Shown here piece after piece: positions 11,255 through 22,572 of a DNA stretch of 64,000 nucleotides (positions are counted from its first letter, which is position 1; each line of letters opens with the position of its first letter). The stretch lies in contig JAHWDD010000002.1 in NCBI GenBank assembly GCA_023897205.1, positions 6,076,001 to 6,140,000 on the forward strand, in the 5' to 3' direction. The position numbers and the translations under genes are program-made. Origin of the DNA: Exophiala sp. HKRS030. Taxonomy: Eukaryota > Ascomycota > Eurotiomycetes > Chaetothyriales > Herpotrichiellaceae. The notes under the pieces were generated by a model, which searched no databases, was not told where the DNA came from, and saw only the letters and a program-made list of their open reading frames with translations.

Positions 11255-12637
11255 ATGTCGCAGGAACCAGAAACCCCAGCTTCGGGCTCTCCTTTGTCGG
11301 ATATCGACTCGGATGAATTCCCTGACGACAAGTTCAACCACAGATCGCGTTCTCATTCTCGCGATTCCACCATTTCAGCCTCGGACGATGACACCACCTC
11401 TCCGATGAGCACCAGTGCACGTCACATCGACATTCCTCCACCCAAGAGGCGCAAGACAGGCAATTCTAGCTATGATCATGCAACGCCTCAGTCAGCATCT
11501 ACCATCATCCCTCCCCGCTCACCCACAGGCTCCATTTCAAGTGACACCGATGGTTCGGTACCTACATCGCCGTCATTTGCAAACCTCGGTCCTACCCATC
11601 CTCTTTCGACAGCGTACGCGGCAGCACAAGCCAACCCTGACAATCCAGAATTGGGTGATTACATCCAAGTCACGAAATGTCTATGGGAGAAGTGTGTGGA
11701 TCGTGAGCAAGGAAATATGGACAATCTTGTCTTCCACATTAATGAAGTGCATATTATTCCTCGTCAGAAAAAGTACTATTGTGACTGGGAAGGTTGCAGT
11801 AGAAAGGGTCAACCACACACGAGTGCCTACGCGCTCAAAGCCCATATGCGAAGTCACACCAAGGAAAAGCCATTCATGTGTCAACTTCCAGAATGCGACC
11901 GCAGTTTCACGAGATCTGATGCCTTGGCCAAACACATGCGCACCGTGCACGAGACTGAAGCTCTGAGGCCAAGTGACCCTGTCCCCCGCGGGCATACGGG
12001 AGGGATTTCCAACGGAGGGTCAGGCGGCAATCCAGTACGAAGACTCAAACTTACCATGGGTGGGAAAAGCAATGGCGAGAAGAAGGCGAGTCTGCTGGGA
12101 GATATGCCACCTCTTCCCACTCGGTACACAGCTTCACTGCTTGGTATTCGACCGGAAGATCTGGAGATGGCTGATGCCGACGGTTCCGAGGAGTTGGCAG
12201 ACGCTGTTGACGTCGACAGTATTCCCTTCAGATTACCGGTGGAGCCTGACTTCTACCCTGAGGATGTTTGGAACGACATGGATGAGTACGATCGGACACT
12301 GGCCCCATCTCAATATTTCCGACTGTTGCGCCGTCAAATTCACTGGGCGGAGCAAGAAGGGCGAGATTTACAACGTGAATTGGAGAACAAAAGGATGGAA
12401 ATCGAGGATGCAAGAGGCCATGTGTTGAGAAAAGGAGCGGGTGACGAGAAGGGTGGTGATGAGAATCGCAAACTTATGTCGCAGCGTAACGAAGAGTTGT
12501 TGAATATGGTGCTACGATCTGAAGCTTCTCAGGTGTTGGAGACTTTGACGGGGAAAAGGACAACGTTTGACGGCCAAAACGCATTGGATGTCATCAAGTC
12601 TATTGAACAGCTTACAGCAGATGATCTTGCAGATTGA
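11255..12637 (+). CDS. C2H2 zinc-finger protein, Iec1-like (INO80 complex / YY1-related)
   Basis: 460 residues, intronless, nuclear. An acidic/Ser-rich N-terminus carries a basic PPPKRRKTG stretch that could be a nuclear localisation signal. Three C2H2-type fingers follow at about residues 145-230: CLWEKC...H-x4-H, CDWEGCSRKG...HMRSH, and CQLPECDRSFTRSDALAKHMRTVH. The second half contains a conserved RLLRRQIHWAEQEGRDLQ helix and a Glu/Lys-rich coiled coil. This layout resembles fission-yeast Iec1, the zinc-finger subunit of the INO80 chromatin remodeller, and its filamentous homologues; INO80 membership is inferred from resemblance only. A plain sequence-specific transcription factor is the alternative. 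Confidence 0.85.
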   Translation: MSQEPETPASGSPLSDIDSDEFPDDKFNHRSRSHSRDSTISASDDDTTSPMSTSARHIDIPPPKRRKTGNSSYDHATPQSASTIIPPRSPTGSISSDTDGSVPTSPSFANLGPTHPLSTAYAAAQANPDNPELGDYIQVTKCLWEKCVDREQGNMDNLVFHINEVHIIPRQKKYYCDWEGCSRKGQPHTSAYALKAHMRSHTKEKPFMCQLPECDRSFTRSDALAKHMRTVHETEALRPSDPVPRGHTGGISNGGSGGNPVRRLKLTMGGKSNGEKKASLLGDMPPLPTRYTASLLGIRPEDLEMADADGSEELADAVDVDSIPFRLPVEPDFYPEDVWNDMDEYDRTLAPSQYFRLLRRQIHWAEQEGRDLQRELENKRMEIEDARGHVLRKGAGDEKGGDENRKLMSQRNEELLNMVLRSEASQVLETLTGKRTTFDGQNALDVIKSIEQLTADDLAD

Positions 12638-15240
12638 GAAAGCACGGCGATGGTGATGACGAGTCACCGTACTGTATGACGAAGAATGAAGGATGGTTAA
12701 TCTATCAAACCCGAATAAGCTAGATCTTCAGGAGCCGAGGTCACAATGGCATCCAAAATGATAGCCATAGCATTGGGACATTAATCATACTCAAGTCTCA
12801 ATCCGATATGCAATGCGAATACGTCGGGTAGCTCCAAGATCGCCGCAACATGTTGGCCGAGGAAAAGCCCACAACTCTTTTCGCACCCATCCTAGTTAAG
12901 AGGCCACAGGCCTCTCCTTACGAGGCGCTAGGGTCCGAACCTCACCAAAGGTAGATCACAGGCTTGACGCAGGGGACGGCCAAAGGGGTACGAAGTAATC
13001 CCAGCCCGCATAAACGTTGGGCTAGGAGTCTACTTAAGACAGAAAGATAGAGAGGCTGTGAAAGGACGCCGCCAAACCGGTCACAGGAGGTTCTTTCGTC
13101 GCCCAACCCACAAGGTGGCCCATGTCCGTCCCTGAAGAGTGATCACGGGACGGGACAAATGATCCTCAAACTCCCATACGTGGATATTCGGATTCCCTAA
13201 CAGCAGCAAAATGCAGGGTGACGCACAGAGTACTTATTGCACTGCGGACTCTTGAGTCCTGATCAAGCAAAGTAAGGAAATAGACAAGTAAAATAAGACG
13301 CCTATGGTCCGGCAAAGCGCCACCCTCCCGTCTTCCGCCTTGCTTGATAGGAGGACAGAGGGAAAAAAACCGCGCAAAATGGAACGTGGTGGCAATAATG
13401 GAGTTACAGTGCATGAATGCTCCGTATTATCTGATGTTGATGGGCACTTGGTGAGGGTCGACACGAGCTTCAATGCATGAGAACCTTCAGAAGCCCACGG
13501 GGCGGGGCGTTGTCAGACGGGGACTCGAGGGGACTCTCATACGGGGGATAGTTCGTAGATGGTAGCTGGTAGCTTATGCTCTGGGCGATGCACGACTCAG
13601 CCTCCTGGGGTTGGGCATAACTAAACGTTGAACAACTGGACTGGTTTGTTCACACGTATATTGCAAAGTCGAGAATCCAGAGTACCTGCCACCTTTGCGG
13701 GCTATGCCTTGAATCCAAGGTAGGCAGTAGCCAACATAGGAAATCGCAATTATATCGCGGGTGGTGGCTTCCATCAAAGATAATCTGGCTTCGGCATGTA
13801 CTGTATCGATCGCTCCTTCCCAGACTCAAATGCCCTTGGGGAATTTAGATTGTGGAGAAGCGAGATTCTGAGATTAAAGTATGAATTATGAGTCACAATC
13901 CACCCTCACACATACTCCGTACACACCAACACTCACTCTTTCGAACATCGAATTTATGTAGATATCGATGCAGAGGACTCAATGTACAGCAATTGAACCT
14001 GTCTCGTGAACACTTCATCTACAGACTCTGTTGGTGCATGGCTCAGATGCGATAATGATTGATTGGAAATACAGAGCCTCCAGATGACGGTGGAAACCGG
14101 TAGTCCTTGTGTAGAGTGCCACAGGGCGCAATGCTGATATCTGCACACCTACACCTGCATATTGTGGCCTGCAGACCAGCTAAACTACAGTGGACAGTAG
14201 TTTCTCATGCACCACGCATCACGGCTAAACGGTGGGTCTACTCCTTGGGTCCTGAGATGATCATCTACCAAACGAGTCTGTAGTAGAGAGTGACTAGCCA
14301 CGCTAGCTTGTGAGGCGTATGGCCTGACCATTTTTTCTGTCCCCTCAACGGAGAGTATCTCACGATTGAAGACAGTGAGTTGTGTCGTATGCGCAGTCAA
14401 TTTAATTGGATCGAAAGACTACAGAGCATGCGTTGCAATTCGATATAAATGCCAATGAGCGTTACCGATAGAGAAAACACACAGATGTGTGGTGGCAGTG
14501 CGAATCTGATGGCTAGCCAGGGCAGGTCACGGCAGGTACATGGGGGAAAGTGCACATGGCTTGGTAGTTCCTGCCGACCCCTCCGATAACACAGAGTTCA
14601 CACGGCCTATGCAATTAATTAAACGACAAGCCATGAAGATCATAGTGCTTTGAACTTGATGTGGAGTTGTCGTGGATAAGTACCGAGTATATCTCTGTGT
14701 CTGCCTTGGGCTTTGGGTAAGATTCCGCTGATGTGGTGTGTTTGAAAGCAGTTGATCTCTCCATAAGTGTTGTATCTCATACAGGCTGGAATTTGCCCAG
14801 GTACCTGGTATCTAATTCCCTACAATGATAAATGCCATATAATCAACAGACATATGTTTCATTTCGGTACCAAGCTGTCAAATCCCTGAGTCCAACCCGT
14901 AAAACGTGCTGCGCAATGAATGAGATTGATATCCACGACGAGCTGAGGCCGCCTTGAAATATGAGTCACAACTCTTCAAGGTTTCAACATCCCTGGCCCA
15001 CGACATCCACCGCGGAGAGCCTAGTGGTGTATTTCAAACGGCGGGAAGACCAAAGCGTAGGTTTAGCCACTAAAATGGGTCTTAATAACACCCTTCTGTG
15101 GTTTTCTCAGAGCGGCGGCTGACATGGATAACTGTGGACCCTCTAACCGCTCTAGATCTAGTCTTGCCAAGGCGTCCTCGCACTTTCCCGTGGCCGTCCA
15201 CCCACTCTCCGTTCACTCTGACTCTCTCTGACTACTAAAC
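12638..15240. other. Long intergenic region upstream of the cpcA-type gene
   Basis: No protein-coding frame is supported over 2.6 kb. 12.88-13.16 kb is richer in G+C and in short inverted repeats than its flanks (see ncRNA candidate). TGAGTCA sites occur at 13889-13895 and 14962-14968, and TGACTC at 15219-15224, possible autoregulatory sites for the downstream bZIP gene. Confidence 0.4.
12880..13160. ncRNA. Possible structured non-coding RNA or relic
   Basis: Sequence-level evidence is only base-pairing potential. A perfect 7-bp inverted repeat with a 3-base loop spans 12899-12915 (AGAGGCC/GGCCTCT). A GTCCGTCCC arm at 13124-13132 can pair with GGGACGGGAC at 13147-13156. AGCCC/GGGCT arms lie near 13000-13023. 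I could not match it to tRNA, 5S, SRP or RNase P RNA. A degraded repeat is an equally good reading. Confidence 0.15.
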
Positions 15241-15345
15241 TTCCTCCTTCGCGCCCTGTTGCCTGAACTTCTTTTTCCCCTTCTCCCTTCTTCACCACCC
15301 CATATTATCATTAACAACACAACGACAAACAGACTTCATCAGGAC

Positions 15346-15360
15346 ATGGAGTCATTCTAA
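15346..15360 (+). promoter_or_regulatory. uORF1 in the cpcA-type leader
   Basis: A four-codon reading frame (Met-Glu-Ser-Phe-stop) in the long C/T-rich leader. It is in the same phase as the bZIP frame, and its TAA at 15358-15360 is the stop that bounds the open extension downstream. A very short first uORF that permits re-initiation is the known design of GCN4/cpc-1 leaders. Confidence 0.7.
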
Positions 15361-16032
15361 GTCTTTTCGTCACCCTTCTATCTCGCTCACCGGCAAGATA
15401 GACTCAGTCATCTCCCCCCAGTAACCTCTTACTCTCAACTCCACTTCAGTCCACAGTCTCCTAACGGAGTCTCTGTGAACAAGGATCTCGCCGCCTCTCG
15501 CGCTTCGAGCTCTTCACTCACAACCGCAACCATTCACGCGTTGGATTTCACATCCTTCACCACGGATCTAAACCCAAAATGGCGTACCCCAACCCCAGGA
15601 TCAACTGCTACATCGCAGAATCAGCACAACAGCTTCAACCAGGACTTTCAACTCTTCGCTGCTCCGGAGAACCCTTCGGCTCCTCCAACCGCCTTGCGTG
15701 CGCAGGCGACCTCGAGTATACTCCCTAATAGACAGCACCAGATTCAATCTCGACATCTCTCCATTAACAGCAGAGTGTCTCCGATTCATTCTACTCTGTC
15801 TCCGTCACTAGGGCATATCAATCACCGGTCTTATTCAAGTCCATCTTTGCAACAATCACAATTTACCCCTCAGAATCTGCGTCAGCTTGCTCACTTACAA
15901 CGTCTTCCACCTGTACCCACTTTTCATTCGACAACTGTTCCACGCAAAATCCAACCAGCTCCCACCGCACAAGGTACTGCTGATCAAAACCCAAATTCTC
16001 ACCGCCCATCACTGACTCCTCCCTCAGGTGCC
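15361..16032 (+). other. In-frame, AUG-less N-terminal extension of the bZIP reading frame
   Basis: 224 codons upstream of the first AUG of the bZIP protein contain no stop and no in-frame AUG. A GTG at 15475-15477 and later near-cognate codons could start translation. The encoded sequence is Ser/Pro/Gln/Thr-rich with an FNQDFQLFAAPEN segment and looks protein-like. Published work on Neurospora cpc-1 describes conserved open extensions and near-cognate starts in Pezizomycotina homologues, so an extended isoform (up to about 432 residues from the GTG) is plausible. Confidence 0.55.
15579..15728 (+). promoter_or_regulatory. uORF2 in the cpcA-type leader
   Basis: A 49-codon AUG reading frame (starts MAYPNPRINCY, ends at TAA 15726-15728), in a different phase from the bZIP frame and 304 bp before the main AUG. 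It occupies the position of the inhibitory uORF2 of cpc-1 homologues. Under amino-acid starvation, scanning ribosomes would bypass it and reach the main start. Confidence 0.7.
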
Positions 16033-16773
16033 ATGGCTTCTGCCTTCGACTCGATGTATCTTCCCGGCGGTGACATGCTCACCGCCGTAGATGATTTCTT
16101 GAAGCTCGACAGTGATTTCCCCTCTCATGATTTCACTGCAGTCAACTCTGGCTATGCTATGCAAGACGGGACCGTTTCCCCTGCCGATCTTTTCAACGAT
16201 GATCCCATCATGTCCGCTCCATCTTCCGTCGCTTTCCCGAACCTCAGCACTCCTGACTCGGGTTATCTAGAGTCTCCCGCTACTGGTTTGAACACTTCTC
16301 CTCTTCCTGACGGTTTACTCGACCCAGATCTCGACTGGTCTGAGCTCGATGGAATGGCCCCGCTGTTCCCCCAGGAGGACATGGATTTCAGCCAACTGTC
16401 GGCATCGCATGGTGCAGCACCGATCAAGTCCGCACCTGCTGCCGTTGTCTCCGGACGTTCTTCTTCCAATGCTTCACCCATGGTTCGACAGAAGTCTTCC
16501 CCAGGTCGACCTCCAACCATCCCTTTCAGCCACGGGCGTAAACTTTCTGGTGCTTATGGTGTAAACAAGGCCCCAAAGCCGCGTTCAGCATTACCAGAAA
16601 TCCGTCTGAACCCCGACGATGACAAGGAAACCGCCAAGCGAAAGAAGAACACTGCCGCTGCTCGAAAGTCTCGACAGCGGAAGCAGGAGCACGCCGAAGC
16701 AAGTGAGTCGGAAATTCAGCGACTAAGGGCAATGATTTATCGTATGGGAGGAGATCCAGACGAAGGATGCTGA
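16033..16773 (+). CDS. cpcA: CpcA/CPC1/Gcn4-type bZIP activator of general amino-acid control
   Basis: 246 residues from the first in-frame AUG (16033-16035); the family norm is about 240-270. The N-terminal half is an acidic activation region with alternating Asp and aromatic/aliphatic residues (VDDFLKLDSDFPSHDF, LDPDLDWSELDGM). A basic region at the C-terminus reads KRKKNTAAARKSRQRKQE, with the Asn, two Ala and Arg contacts of bZIP factors. The zipper is very short: only about two heptads (I..L...I..M) before the stop, and the basic region departs from the usual KRARNTLAARKSR. Identity as CpcA rests on size, domain order, leader uORFs and the open upstream extension. Regulation is expected mainly at translation, with possible autoregulation through TGASTCA sites upstream. 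Another bZIP with a similar leader is the alternative. Confidence 0.8.
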   Translation: MASAFDSMYLPGGDMLTAVDDFLKLDSDFPSHDFTAVNSGYAMQDGTVSPADLFNDDPIMSAPSSVAFPNLSTPDSGYLESPATGLNTSPLPDGLLDPDLDWSELDGMAPLFPQEDMDFSQLSASHGAAPIKSAPAAVVSGRSSSNASPMVRQKSSPGRPPTIPFSHGRKLSGAYGVNKAPKPRSALPEIRLNPDDDKETAKRKKNTAAARKSRQRKQEHAEASESEIQRLRAMIYRMGGDPDEGC

Positions 16774-18064
16774 CTGTTTCATTCATGGAATCGATCGACG
16801 CGTTTTAACTGAGCACATTCTTCAAAGGGTTTTTTGTGTTTGCAATTCCTCGGACAACAAACGATGCTGTTACTACCCTTTGGGTGGTAGCTGACTATCA
16901 GCAGCATTGACGCCTGGGTTGGGGATTATTAGGCTTAAGCCAGCAGGGCTGCCTCCCAATCGCCTCGTCACCAAATTTCTTACTGTTCATGATTTATTTG
17001 TTAAAGCGATCATCGGGGTTGATGAGTATGTACCCAAGTGGCACCTCAGGCTTCTCCGTTATGACAATATCGCTAGCCTGAGAATTGTAGAGCACTTGCA
17101 CTGCGTAAAAACAGTTTGCAATGTTCTCATCTTCATGGCTTCTCATCAATTTGAAATGTTACTGTCAAGGTTTTGGCCGATTCTGACTGTCTCCCTCCTG
17201 GTACAATCCTATCTGTTCACTTGAACGTGTTTCAGTTTGGGTCTCGTCTTGGATTTGTGGGATTGACTCGTGGCCAAAGTCTTTTGTTTTGTTCTGTTAT
17301 TTTTGGTACGGTCAGGTCTTGTTCTACGAGATGCTGACTGACAATTTTCATACTCTTGTCTATATAGCTGGTCATTTAGATTGCTCGTATGCATGTTATA
17401 GCATGTTTCCCTCCCTTCTCTTAGATGAAGGTGGATCGAGCTCTTGGTTGATTACAATGACAAATTTTCCTAGCTTTCCGTCAGTGTTGCTCATCGCGGT
17501 GATGAAGCCTCATCAATGTCGCATTCATGAATTGTCTCTCCCAGCCAGATTATCGCGCCCTAAAGTTCAGTCCTGTTTTCACTCACGTCTCTTCGTCCTA
17601 TTCCTTTCGTCAATTCGCCTGTCATAGACGAACCCACCAGCTCTCTCGAAATCTGAGAATTTCCTCACAAGTTCATCCTAATACGTATTGCGATTGCCCT
17701 GCCTGCCTTCCATAGTAGCAGAGAAGGGAACTGTCCCACCCATTTCGATACGGCTGAACAGCTTTCTTTCCACAGACAGCTGGTTCGCCATAACTGCCAA
17801 GCCAAAGCTCGTGCTTTACCCGCACAGAGCGAGCTGTAGAACGTGTTACACGAAGAAATTTTCACATGGCTTCGTCCAGATACGCCCATTTAAAATCGAC
17901 CCATCTTCACGCCAGTAACATTTCCTCCTCCGCTCTATCGTACAATAGTTGGAGCGTCACTTCAGGCGTTGTGTTCCTCGGCAACCAAAACTTTGCAGAT
18001 GCATTCCAAGGCCGACATTCAACCTTGATTTCGCAGCTGGGGGATTTCCCAAGCCAGCATGTCC
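16774..18064. other. Convergent intergenic, no supported gene
   Basis: T-rich 3' flanks of the bZIP and CHAT genes. Several short frames, none with recognisable domains. Confidence 0.4.
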
Positions 18065-21000
18065 TCAGAATCCAAAATGAACAAAAGCTGCTAGAACCAG
18101 CGGGTCTTTTTTCTCCGTCGTCGAGCTCCAAATTGCACAAACAGCCTCGTGCAAAGCGACCGCAGCGGAGTGTGAGTCGCGATGTCCCTGTTTCCATGGA
18201 AGCCGACCATAGAATCGAGCCGCAACGCTGACAGCTTCGTCATCTGCAACCATCCACAGAGTGCCTATCACACGGGCACATCCAGCTAGAAGAAACCCGT
18301 TGACTAGGTGCAAACTTTCATCAACCAATCCGGCGTGTTTGGAGATTGCTGTGTCGCAGGCCGAGAGGTAAGCGAAGCCGCATTTCATCTTTAACCTCAT
18401 CACTACATACACATTCAGGGGTTGGTTTCAAAGTCTGGCAGCCTCAAGTAGCTCTGGCTAGGGTTTGTATCGTCATTTATACCGTGACATGCAAAATGCG
18501 CTATTCGGCTTTTTGAGAGCGCATCTATCACCTCGGCCGAGCAAGGATTCAGCATAGCTCGGCTCGTCCCGTCGCCTCCAAGGAGATCTTGAATTACCTC
18601 AATCTCTTTCTTTGCTGAAAGCAGTTCTGTCTCGCCGTCAGATCCAGTCTTCGAGACTCCCACTATTAGTGCTTTGTCGGTGCTGATTTGGTCTTCGTCG
18701 AACTTTGCTGCCCGTTCCCGTGCAAGCTGCAGGCTCTTGAACGTCGGAATGTATGACGATACAACGAAATCCTGCATGCCTCCCAGGCGTTCGTAATCCA
18801 TTGGCGACTTTTCGATGTAGTTTCCACAGGCATGAAGGGGCAGCCGGCCGAGCACTCCTCCAGCCATCCACCATACGCGAGGTTTCGACGTCTTAGGCTG
18901 CTGTTCGGATACGATGTTGTCAACAATCGGTTTCCCGCACACTGTCCAAAGCCAACGCAACATTTCAACCACTTCTTTTCTCGCAGCGGCTGTTGCGCGG
19001 CCCTGTTTTTCGAGTGCCTCTCTTAGCCGCTTGTCCCTCCTACGCAACTCAGAATACTCCAAGTCCTCGAGCTGGAGAGACGTTAGTCGACCCTTGCGCA
19101 CAATGAATGCATCGCATCGTATCTGGCTTGCATTTAGCGCAACAACATAGCCATCAAGTGTCTGACTCTGGCCTAACTCAATAGCAGATGTGTGCATCGG
19201 AAAGTCTCTGAAGGCGGTATCAGATCGGATCTTGGTGAGAACGCTTCCTATGGTTTCCTCGATGCGAGAAATGCGTAGATGATACGGGTCAAGGCCATCG
19301 GTTGCTGGAGCTAGCTTAGCAAAGTCAACCACTTTCATTGAATTACGTATCGCCAACTGCTCAGTTTGACTGTAAGCCTCCTGAAGCTCCTCATACTGCT
19401 TTGCGAGTGAAGGGTGAGCGCTGGCGAGACTCATCAAATCGGCGCGACATTCAAGAAGATTTCCCACGATGACGGAGCGGCCAGTTTCGAAGAGTTGAAA
19501 AGCCGTTAGACACGGCGTCTTTCCTTCGTCTTCGACGTCCATGGTTGCGGCCACTGCATCCGCCGTGATGTCCATATTGTTGAACTCTGCGAGGTTTCGT
19601 ATCCTGTCATGCAATGCCATATCTCTGGGGGACAGCAGAGGTAAAAGGCCAGCTGCTTCCCTCAATATTCCAGCGGCTTGCTCTCGATCCTCTCTGCTTC
19701 GGCTGACCTGAATGGTCCAGATCCCCGCGCGATAGCCACCGATGATCCGCATCGCCAGGGTAGCCGACCTGTTTCTCAAGGTCTCCCAGGAGTACCCGAT
19801 TGCGGTTCTCAAAACATCCTCCTCCTGCTCATACTTTTGTTCATATTTGATGCGCCATGCCTGGGCTAGATTCAGCAAAATACCACCCCGAAGAGGTCCT
19901 TTATCTGGCACAAGCGCGAGGGCTTTTGACAGCTCGTCAATGGCTTTTGATACCTCCGTGCCGTCCTCTGTGTCACCGAAGCACTTGACCTTGTTGATCC
20001 GTGCTTCACCCAGATTGTTGAGATACCCTGGGTAAGCTGCGCTCGCCTCTCCCGCCAACGCCGATGCCTTGTTAAAATGCTCGATTGCCCTGGCCAGCTC
20101 TTGAGACCCATTTCCTTCTCCCCAGCCAGCAGCAAATTTTGACTGCAGTGACACCGCCAGATTGTTGTGCCGTACATGAAGCCGAGGATCACGCTCGGAC
20201 GCAAGTCTTAGAGATTCTTCACCATGCCAGATTGCTGCGCACACACCATCCTTCGAATGGTGTCGGAGGAACAGCTTCATGAGAGCCGAAGCAAGATTTG
20301 AGTGTATCGAGCTGACGAAATGAGCGTCCCGGGTCTTCGAGCTTTCGAGACACTCTCGAAACAGCTTAATAGCCTCCTCTATGTCTCCCTCAGCCTTTAA
20401 GATGTCATTTCTCACCAGCAGGGCAAACGCTAAGTTTGACTGATAGCCTGACGGAATCCCACCGGGTCTGCCACGTATGATACTGGAAGCCTGCTGAAGA
20501 TAGGTGATGCTGTCAGATATGTCCTTGCGTGCATCCTCCAAGCCTCCTTTCCACTGCGCTCTGAGAGCGAGGGCGTTTCCTAGGCTGACAAGGAGTTTAC
20601 TTCCGTCGCTGGAGACGGTATAACCTTGACGGATAGATTCAAGGCCGACCGAAACTGCCTCGTCCAGAAGATCGATAGATGCTTTCGCGTGGAATTGATG
20701 GATCAGTGCGATCTCAAGAGATCCTAAGTTGCGAGGCAAAGGAGACATCTGGCAGAGTCTCCGTCCAAGTTCGACAGATCTGTCAAGTGCAGGTCGATAT
20801 GCGGTATTCTCATACTGAATAGTCATTGCCTTGCAGAGGTTATAAAGGGCAAGCTCTGACTCCGGCCGGTAAGTCAACGCCTGTTCGGCTGCCTCCACCG
20901 CACCCAGGAGAGCATGCGGTGTCAGGCTGCAGGTGATCTTGACCGCAGACTCGTAGAGGTTGCTGATGTTATTCAAAGCCCGCACATGCTCATCGCAGCC

Positions 21001-22125
21001 AGATTCTGAATTGTCTCTTGCACGGAAGAGATGTCTTGCGGCGGACTCAATATCTTGGACAGGCTCTGAGTCGTCACAATCGGCCTTTTGGCATAGCGCA
21101 ACGCCCAGCAGATTGTGGCGATGGTTTACCCTAGAATCCCCGTCCTCTAACCCTTTCAGTGACTCATTGTACCATCCAATCTCTTCCTTGAGGACCTCCA
21201 AATCCTCGCCGCGATCCCACTCCTTCTGTAGGCAGACAGCGAGATGATACGCTGCGTTTGAATACTCCTCGTGGGTTGTCGGCAAGTTCGAAATTGCTTC
21301 CTTCGCCCAGCGGATAGCGGTTTGCAAGTCGGCCGGAACCTGATGTGAACGGTATCTGTTTAAGAGACCGACACTGAGCCCCAGGGCGAGATGGTGGAAC
21401 TCCTTAGACTCCCGAATAGTCGGTACTGACACCAGTTTCTGTCTCCAAACAATGGATTCATCCAGCGCATACCAGTTCCGTGAGCTCAAGAACCTATCCT
21501 GAAGTAAGGATGCAAGTGAGTCTATTCCGTCGCTCTCATCAGCTGAGATGGACAGGGATTTGAGAACGAGCATGGCGAGACGCTGCGCACGCGAGGCCTC
21601 CTCCAAGTCCGCTTCGAGAGAGAATTCATCGTACTTCGTAGTGAGAATATCCGCCAGATCCAGCAGCCTGTCTGAAAAGAAGGCGTCCAGAATGGGCGTA
21701 TGCCAAACCGCAAATTGGCGAGAAGCAACGCAATCGTTCAGGTCATCTGCAAATTTGCTCCTTGCCCACCTCTGGTACAGAGCGTCTCCCAGATTCATAG
21801 AGGCTTTGAGCTTGAGAACCCAGTCGCCTCTAGCCAATTCGAAGGCCTCCTTCAGGGCTGAGACGCTCATGTCGAGATCCTCGTCATCTTCGGTGAAAGA
21901 GAAATGTCGGAGATGACAGTAACCCAGTTTATTAAGGAGAATGGCGTTGTTCTCTGCTAAAATCAGATCTCTAACTTCAGGAATGATTTCTTCAAGACAT
22001 TGCTGGGATGGGCAGTCCTCGAACTGAGCCAATTTCTCATCGACGCCAGATGACATTCTCGCGCGGATGTGAGGTAAAATCAATGTGGGTTGAATCTTTG
22101 GGATGAGCGGAATGTAAGGCAGCAT
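18065..22125 (-). CDS. TPR-CHAT caspase-like protease (one apparent frameshift)
   Basis: About 1,353 residues from ATG 22123-22125 (a second ATG lies at 22056). Roughly 1,000 N-terminal residues are helical TPR-like repeats (for example CHLRHFSFTEDDEDLDMSVSALKEAFEL and many A-L-x-Y-A pairs). The last ~350 form a CHAT domain (separase/caspase-like cysteine protease): VWWMAGGVLGRLPLHACGNY, VVSSYIPTFKSLQLAR, the catalytic-His motif HFACHG near 18480-18500, the catalytic-Cys motif LSACDTA with Cys at 18356-18358, then GCARVIGTLWMVADDEAV. The frame breaks between the two catalytic motifs, at a four-base run 18418-18421, with no GT-AG intron to explain it; both sides match the family. It diverges from the gasdermin-like gene 447 bp away. 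Fungal gasdermin genes usually neighbour such proteases, so this is the probable activator. Confidence 0.9.
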
Positions 22126-22572
22126 TGAAACCGCAGGTTCGCAATTTGAGCGAACAGCCTCAGCACCCCTCGCTTGACTGACCCAGCCATGAATCAACTA
22201 GGGTCTCATGATGCACGACAGTCACTCGCACCTAAGCTCTGTTGGAATACAGCTACAAAAACAAAACAAAAACCTTTGACAGTCTGCTAAGCGTCGGCTC
22301 GCGTAGCTCACGCCACCATCACCCACACCATTGGGCCCTTTCGTCCACGCTACCATGCACATGGTCACTTTCTCGAGCGGGTCGAAAAGTTCATGACGCT
22401 CAGGCGACCACCGAATTAATATTCTAAACTTGCCACACGCGCCATATTACGGCATATCACATAGTTTCTGGGAGAGTAAACCTCCAACTGAACTTCCTGT
22501 TGTGAAACCTTTGATGCGTCAGTGAAATTGAGTATCTACCCACCACATTCGACTGATTCATTCCTCGAGAAC
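22126..22572. promoter_or_regulatory. Divergent promoter, CHAT protease / gasdermin-like pair
   Basis: 447 bp between the two start codons, without any supported gene. Sharing this interval would allow co-expression of protease and substrate. Confidence 0.5.

Noticed and set aside
12890..12960. A tRNA gene (GGTTCGGACCC-like box on the minus strand)
   Set aside because: The T-arm does not pair and no acceptor stem or anticodon arm can be formed.
13120..13175. U3 snoRNA 5' domain (GGATCATTT match on the minus strand)
   Set aside because: Only nine bases match; boxes C', B, C and D are not found downstream.
15475..16773. Annotating the bZIP protein simply as a 432-residue protein from GTG
   Set aside because: The AUG at 16033 gives the family-typical length and leader uORFs lie upstream; the extension is kept as a separate, uncertain feature.
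18413..18480. An intron to explain the frame break in the CHAT gene
   Set aside because: No GT donor lies between the last good codon and the TGA. The nearest upstream donor would remove the conserved CHG...SYLRLPD segment.
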